Of a DNA stretch of 64,000 nt, positions 60,323 through 64,000 are shown piece after piece; the first letter of the stretch is position 1, and each line of letters starts with the position of its first letter. The stretch is from the NCBI RefSeq assembly GCF_030012605.2, contig NZ_CP114055.2; one strand, 5' to 3'. Source of the stretch: Bergeyella_A cardium (GTDB lineage Bacteria > Bacteroidota > Bacteroidia > Flavobacteriales > Weeksellaceae). The notes below the pieces were generated by a model. That model saw only the letters and a list, made by a program, of their open reading frames with translations, did no database searches and had not been told where the DNA came from. The position numbers and the translations under genes are program-made.

Positions 60323-61648
60323 ATGCTCAAGCATCTTTATCTAAACTCCCGATTGTTCTTCATCCTTTTCATCATCGGGGTTTTATACATCCTTTCGTTT
60401 TTCTTCGGCGGGCTTATGCCTTTTGCCCATAGCTTTCTCGCGCTTTTACTCCTCATCTTTACCGTAGATGCTATGCTCCTTTTTAATCAGAAAAAAGGCG
60501 TAGAAGCACAGCGAATATTGCCCGAAAAGCTCTCCAATGGAGATGAGAACGCCATACGAATAGACCTTAAAAACAATTATTTCTTCCCGCTCAGCGTACA
60601 GGTGATTGATGAAATCCCTTTCCAATTCCAAGTGAGGGATTTTATGATTCACAAGCGCCTCCCCGCAGGAGGTAGCCGAATGTTTGAATACAAACTCACC
60701 CCAAAGGAGAGGGGAGAATACAGCTTCGGGGCGCTCAATATCTATGCGAGCTCCATTCTGGGGCTTGTTGCCCGAAGGTTTTCTTTCCAAAAAGATGAAA
60801 AGCTCCCCAGCTACCCTTCCTTCATCCACCTCAGAAAGTACGAGCTGATGGCGGTTCAGAATGAATTCCTCCTCGGAGGTATCAAGAAAATCCGAAGGCT
60901 AGGGCATACAATGGAATTCGAGCAGATAAAAGAATATGTACAGGGTGATGATATCCGAACCATCAACTGGAAGGCGACCAGCAAGCAGAATAAACTGATG
61001 GTAAATCAGTATCAGGACGAGAAATCCCAGCGAATCTATATGCTCATAGATAAAGGTCGCACGATGCAGATGCCTTTCAATGGGCTTAGTTTGCTCGATT
61101 ACTCCATCAATGCTACGATGGCGCTCTCCCACATTATCCTGAAAAAGGGCGACCGTGCAGGGATGATGACCTTCTCCAAGAAAACCGAAAACCGTGTCTC
61201 TGCCGATAGCAAGTCCGGACAGCTCAAGAAAATCTCAGAAGCCCTCTATAATATACAGACCAACTTCTTCGAGAGCGATTTTAGCCGCCTCTACCAGGAT
61301 TTGAAGACCACCATCACCCAGCGCAGCCTCGTGCTCCTTTTTACCAATTTTGAAACCCTCGATGCTGTACAAAGGCAAATGAAATACCTGAGAGGCATCG
61401 CCAAGAACCACCTCCTCGTCGTTATCTTTTTTAAGAATTCGGAGCTCCAGAACCTCATTCATTCCCAGCCCGAGACCATACAATCGGTCTATGATGAGAT
61501 TATCGCCGAGAAGTTTGAGTTTGAAAAAAAGCTCATCATCCAAGAGCTGAGGAAGTACGGCATCTATTCCGTTTATACCCTTCCAGAGAACCTCAGCATA
61601 GATGCCATCAACAAATATTTGGAAATTAAAGCTCGAGGGATACTTTAA
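60323..61648 (+). CDS. DUF58 domain protein
   Basis: 441 residues. Two N-terminal membrane helices (LFFILFIIGVLYILSFFFGG, ALLLLIFTVDAML), then the DUF58 signature YVQGDDIRTINWKATSKQNK and LMVNQYQDEKSQRIYMLIDK, which begins a vWA-like domain to the C-terminus. Partner of the MoxR ATPase upstream (15 bp gap); together with the DUF4129 and SpoIIM-like proteins they may act in envelope stress or oligomer assembly. Last gene of the cluster. Confidence 0.85.
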   Translation: MLKHLYLNSRLFFILFIIGVLYILSFFFGGLMPFAHSFLALLLLIFTVDAMLLFNQKKGVEAQRILPEKLSNGDENAIRIDLKNNYFFPLSVQVIDEIPFQFQVRDFMIHKRLPAGGSRMFEYKLTPKERGEYSFGALNIYASSILGLVARRFSFQKDEKLPSYPSFIHLRKYELMAVQNEFLLGGIKKIRRLGHTMEFEQIKEYVQGDDIRTINWKATSKQNKLMVNQYQDEKSQRIYMLIDKGRTMQMPFNGLSLLDYSINATMALSHIILKKGDRAGMMTFSKKTENRVSADSKSGQLKKISEALYNIQTNFFESDFSRLYQDLKTTITQRSLVLLFTNFETLDAVQRQMKYLRGIAKNHLLVVIFFKNSELQNLIHSQPETIQSVYDEIIAEKFEFEKKLIIQELRKYGIYSVYTLPENLSIDAINKYLEIKARGIL

Positions 61649-61695
61649 GCCATTTTTCAGTCAGAAAAAAACTTCTGCAGGTCTCGCACCGTTCG

Positions 61696-61777
61696 GAAAT
61701 GCATCTCGGAAGTCCTCCGGAAGTCTTGCGCAAAAAGAAATGCATCTCGGAAGTCCTCCGGAGGTCTTGCGCAAAAA
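61696..61777. repeat. Two 41-bp tandem repeats with internal 11-bp spacing
   Basis: Two near-identical 41-bp units (61696-61736, 61737-61777), each starting GAAATGCATCTCGGAAGTCC and ending TCTTGCGCAAAAA. Within a unit CGGAAG or CGGAGG recurs at 11-bp spacing, echoing the cassette-seam arrays. A CCCACGCAGTGGG hairpin follows near 61819. The rest of the 61649-61913 gap holds the promoter of the next gene. The open frame 61602-61835 across this block is not a gene. Confidence 0.7.
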
Positions 61778-61879
61778 AAAATACACCGTAGCCGGTGAGG
61801 CTCTTAAAAATGAGTGCTCCCCACGCAGTGGGTGATAAAAATCATATGGGGAATAATTTGGTTTAAATACAAATTGGGA

Positions 61880-61888
61880 TATTTTTGC
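61880..61888 (+). promoter_or_regulatory. Promoter -7 box of the T9SS cargo gene
   Basis: TATTTTTGC with TTTG at 61858-61861 (18 bp upstream), 26 bp before the ATG. Confidence 0.65.
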
Positions 61889-61913
61889 ACGAAATTTTTA
61901 AATAAAATAAATA

Positions 61914-63206
61914 ATGAAGCAATTTTTATTATCGTCTTTGCTCACGGTATCGGTGGCAAGCGTAGCGTTTTCACAGGATTATGACCCTTATTCCAATGCG
62001 GGAATTTCTCCGCAAGACCACAAGTATCTCCTCCAAAAGGAGTGGGAAGAAAATGTAGATGGAAGTAAGTATTATACAGGCTATATCTATAATGATGAGA
62101 ATACGAGGCTCCTTAAAATAGAGTATTATACTCAAAATGGAGGCAAGAAATACATTTTGGAATATGCCGAATTAGAATACGATGCTAAGGGGAGAATTAA
62201 AGCTAAAATCGCCTATCAGCGAGACCCGGAATCTGAAGAAGACCCAGGCTCGGAGGCTATTCCTTTCGTACCAGAATCCAGAATTACTTATACTTATAAT
62301 GAGGCTACCAACCAGCTTATCAGCCTTTATATAGAGAACTGGAAACCTGATGATGACGGCTCAGGGAAAGGCGAATACCTCCCACACAATAAGTATGAAT
62401 TAGAATATTCGGAAGGTTTTTCTAAGCCTACTAAAATCAATTATTACATCAGAGTGGCCCAAGGCGGAGATGTGCAGTACCTCTACACAGATACTTATAC
62501 TTATGTGGAGAAGATTGAGAAAGTACTCACCGTAAAGAGAGATGGTAATAATTTAGATGACAAAATAAAGAACAAGAGAACTTATTATTACCAGGGAGAT
62601 AACCCTACCACCGGCAAATGTACCCACTATATAGATGAGAAATTTAATGGAACCGACTGGGAAGACTTCCGAAAAGTAGAATATACTTATGATGGGAATG
62701 ATAATGTTAAAACCCAAGTGAATTCCATAATAAAAAGAGGTGCCTGGACGCTCAACTTCAAGTACGAATACGTGTATGATACCAATAAACTCCACGACGA
62801 GGTTTATACCTTTAAGGATTGGACATTTTATGGCGGCCTCGAGGAGGTTTATCAGTCTAAGAATGTTGCCATCAGTAAAAAGGTAAATGATAATTCTGAT
62901 TACCTCAAGACTTTCTATTGGGAGCAGTCTCCGAATGCTTCTTTCCTCGCTACGGCAGACTTTGTTGCTAAGCCTTCGCTTTCCGTTCAGCTGTACCCGA
63001 ATCCTGTGGTAGATTATTTCAGTCTTCAAGGTTTGGATCATCAGTCTGCAAACCTCTTCATATATGATAGAGCAGGTCGTGTAGTGAAACAAACTACTAC
63101 CGATTCTGAGGGTAGATACGATGTTCGCGACCTAAAAGCAGGAGTATATTTTGTGGTAGTAAAGGCAGGAGCTCTCTCTAAGAGCATTAAGCTAATTAAG
63201 AAATAA
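61914..63206 (+). CDS. Secreted protein with T9SS type A sorting domain
   Basis: 430 residues. Signal peptide MKQFLLSSLLTVSVASVAFS, cleaved before QDYDPYSN. The middle is rich in Tyr and charged beta repeats (YTYNEATNQLISLYIENWKP, YEYVYDTNKLHDEVYTFKDW), distantly like YD-type repeats. The C-terminal ~75 residues, SVQLYPNPVVDYFSLQGLDH to GVYFVVVKAGALSKSIKLIK, are a type A C-terminal sorting signal. Exported by the type IX system and probably cell-surface or secreted. It has its own promoter and terminator. Function of the cargo is unknown. Confidence 0.82.
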   Translation: MKQFLLSSLLTVSVASVAFSQDYDPYSNAGISPQDHKYLLQKEWEENVDGSKYYTGYIYNDENTRLLKIEYYTQNGGKKYILEYAELEYDAKGRIKAKIAYQRDPESEEDPGSEAIPFVPESRITYTYNEATNQLISLYIENWKPDDDGSGKGEYLPHNKYELEYSEGFSKPTKINYYIRVAQGGDVQYLYTDTYTYVEKIEKVLTVKRDGNNLDDKIKNKRTYYYQGDNPTTGKCTHYIDEKFNGTDWEDFRKVEYTYDGNDNVKTQVNSIIKRGAWTLNFKYEYVYDTNKLHDEVYTFKDWTFYGGLEEVYQSKNVAISKKVNDNSDYLKTFYWEQSPNASFLATADFVAKPSLSVQLYPNPVVDYFSLQGLDHQSANLFIYDRAGRVVKQTTTDSEGRYDVRDLKAGVYFVVVKAGALSKSIKLIKK

Positions 63207-63264
63207 TCACGGCTTAATTCAGTAGACATATCTTTATTATTAAATAGTCATAGCTTTATTTTAA

Positions 63265-63297
63265 CCTCTGAGGAAAATCTTTCTCAGAGGTTTTTTT
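63265..63297 (+). terminator. Terminator of the T9SS cargo gene
   Basis: CCTCTGAG ... CTCAGAGG hairpin followed by seven T. Confidence 0.88.
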
Positions 63298-63355
63298 GAT
63301 TGATGCTAAGTGCCCCACCGGCTACGGTGTAATTGCTTGCTCCCTTCTAAATAGT

Positions 63356-63364
63356 TATCTTTGC
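63356..63364 (+). promoter_or_regulatory. Promoter -7 box of the polyprenyl synthetase gene
   Basis: TATCTTTGC, 18 bp before the ATG at 63382, with TTGC about 20 bp upstream. Confidence 0.55.
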
Positions 63365-63381
63365 TGGCGTAAAAAAAACTT

Positions 63382-64000
63382 ATGGAATTTATAGACCGTT
63401 ACGAGGAAGTTATAGCACAAGCAGTGCAGAAGTATATGTTTAGAAACCAACCTTCGGAGCTTTATGAACCGATGAATTACATTATCTCCCATAGAGGGAA
63501 AAGGCTAAGACCGATAATGGTTCTTATGGCAAATGAGCTCTTTGGCGGAGAGATGAGCAAGGCGATAAAACCAGCGCTTGCCATTGAGTATTTCCATAAT
63601 TTTACCCTCATCCACGATGATATAATGGATGATGCTCCCCTTAGGAGAAATGTACCTACAATCCATACTTTGCACGGGATTAATACGGCAATCCTCTCAG
63701 GAGATGGGCTTCTGCTGAAAGCGTACAGCTTCTTTGAGGACTTGGAACCTAAGCTCTTCAAGGCGTGTGTTCGGATTTTTACCCATACGGGTATCCTCCT
63801 CTGCGAGGGGCAGCAGTATGATGTGAATTTTGAAACCCAGAAAGATGTAACCTATGAGGATTATATCCGAATGATTACCTATAAGACGGGTATTCTCGCT
63901 GCGGCGGCATTTGAAATCGGAGCCATTATCGCAGGAGCAAATACCGAAGAGGCAAAGGCTATTTTCAACTTTGGGAAGCATATCGGTATTGCTTTTCAGA
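63382..64000 (+). CDS. Polyprenyl (octaprenyl-type) diphosphate synthase, 5' part
   Basis: The frame from MEFIDRYEEVIAQAVQKYMF is open to the right edge (206 codons), so the gene is cut by the window. The substrate site RGKRLRPIMV (~38-47) and the first Asp-rich motif TLIHDDIMDDAPLRR (~75-89) define a trans-isoprenyl diphosphate synthase. LSGDGLLLKAYSFFE follows as expected. It makes the long isoprenoid chain of menaquinone or a related lipid. The chain length cannot be judged from this part. Confidence 0.9.
   Translation, partial: MEFIDRYEEVIAQAVQKYMFRNQPSELYEPMNYIISHRGKRLRPIMVLMANELFGGEMSKAIKPALAIEYFHNFTLIHDDIMDDAPLRRNVPTIHTLHGINTAILSGDGLLLKAYSFFEDLEPKLFKACVRIFTHTGILLCEGQQYDVNFETQKDVTYEDYIRMITYKTGILAAAAFEIGAIIAGANTEEAKAIFNFGKHIGIAFQ

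Noticed and set aside
61602..61835. Open frame of 77 codons after the DUF58 gene
   Set aside because: It overlaps the DUF58 3' end and runs through the 41-bp tandem repeats; not coding.

Overview
The window looks like the chromosome of a member of the Bacteroidota, most likely Flavobacteriales and perhaps Weeksellaceae. The evidence is promoter boxes of the form TAnnTTTGC, two proteins with type IX secretion (T9SS) sorting tails, PorT-like outer-membrane barrels, a TonB-dependent receptor, and the RDD / SpoIIM / DUF4129 / DUF4350 / MoxR / DUF58 cluster. Genus and species cannot be fixed from the sequence alone.

Layout. Positions 1-4.7 kb hold the 3' end of a TonB-dependent receptor, a block of four 23-bp hairpin repeats, and gcvP. 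Positions 4.8-33.8 kb, all on the minus strand, hold an array of displaced Rhs C-terminal (CT) toxin modules. Each module has a short piece of Rhs core (PYLFNGKELD...GARYYDP...DPxGR), an unrelated toxin domain, and a small gene that is probably its immunity gene. I count 15 modules plus several fragments. Positions 33.8-46.7 kb hold the likely parent operon, also on the minus strand: two PorT-like beta-barrel proteins, a LamG-like T9SS-tailed protein, and a 3105-residue SpvB/TcB-like Rhs protein. That protein ends in its own toxin domain (Ntox23-like), followed by two paralogous lipoprotein immunity genes. Positions 46.8-64 kb are housekeeping: tRNA-Gln, a menE-like ligase gene, a namZ-like gene, an FtsX-type permease, cysE-cysK, rpsO, tig, the RDD/MoxR/DUF58 membrane cluster, a T9SS cargo protein, and the start of a polyprenyl synthetase gene.

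How it works together (inference). The displaced modules have truncated 5' ends, often with no normal start codon or with a stop just upstream. Their junctions lie at different points along the same Rhs core. This fits a reservoir of mostly silent toxin-immunity cassettes that can recombine by core homology onto the 3' end of the large rhs gene, with immunity genes kept against siblings carrying older tips. Recognisable warheads include PD-(D/E)XK nucleases, an ADP-ribosyltransferase, papain-like proteases, several HExxH-type metallopeptidases, JAMM-like peptidases and a DUF5675-like fragment. Immunity localisation tracks toxin class: nuclease and ART modules carry plain cytoplasmic partners, while peptidase-like modules carry lipoprotein, signal-peptide or membrane-anchored partners.

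The least explained structure is at the seams between modules. They carry 11-bp-period tandem repeats in two sequence families. These sit just after the stop codon, or after remnants of the last codons, of a 185-residue protein family. A separate box (core GTTCCAGAWGTGTTG) lies shortly after the stop codon of eight immunity genes. These may mark how cassettes are added or joined.
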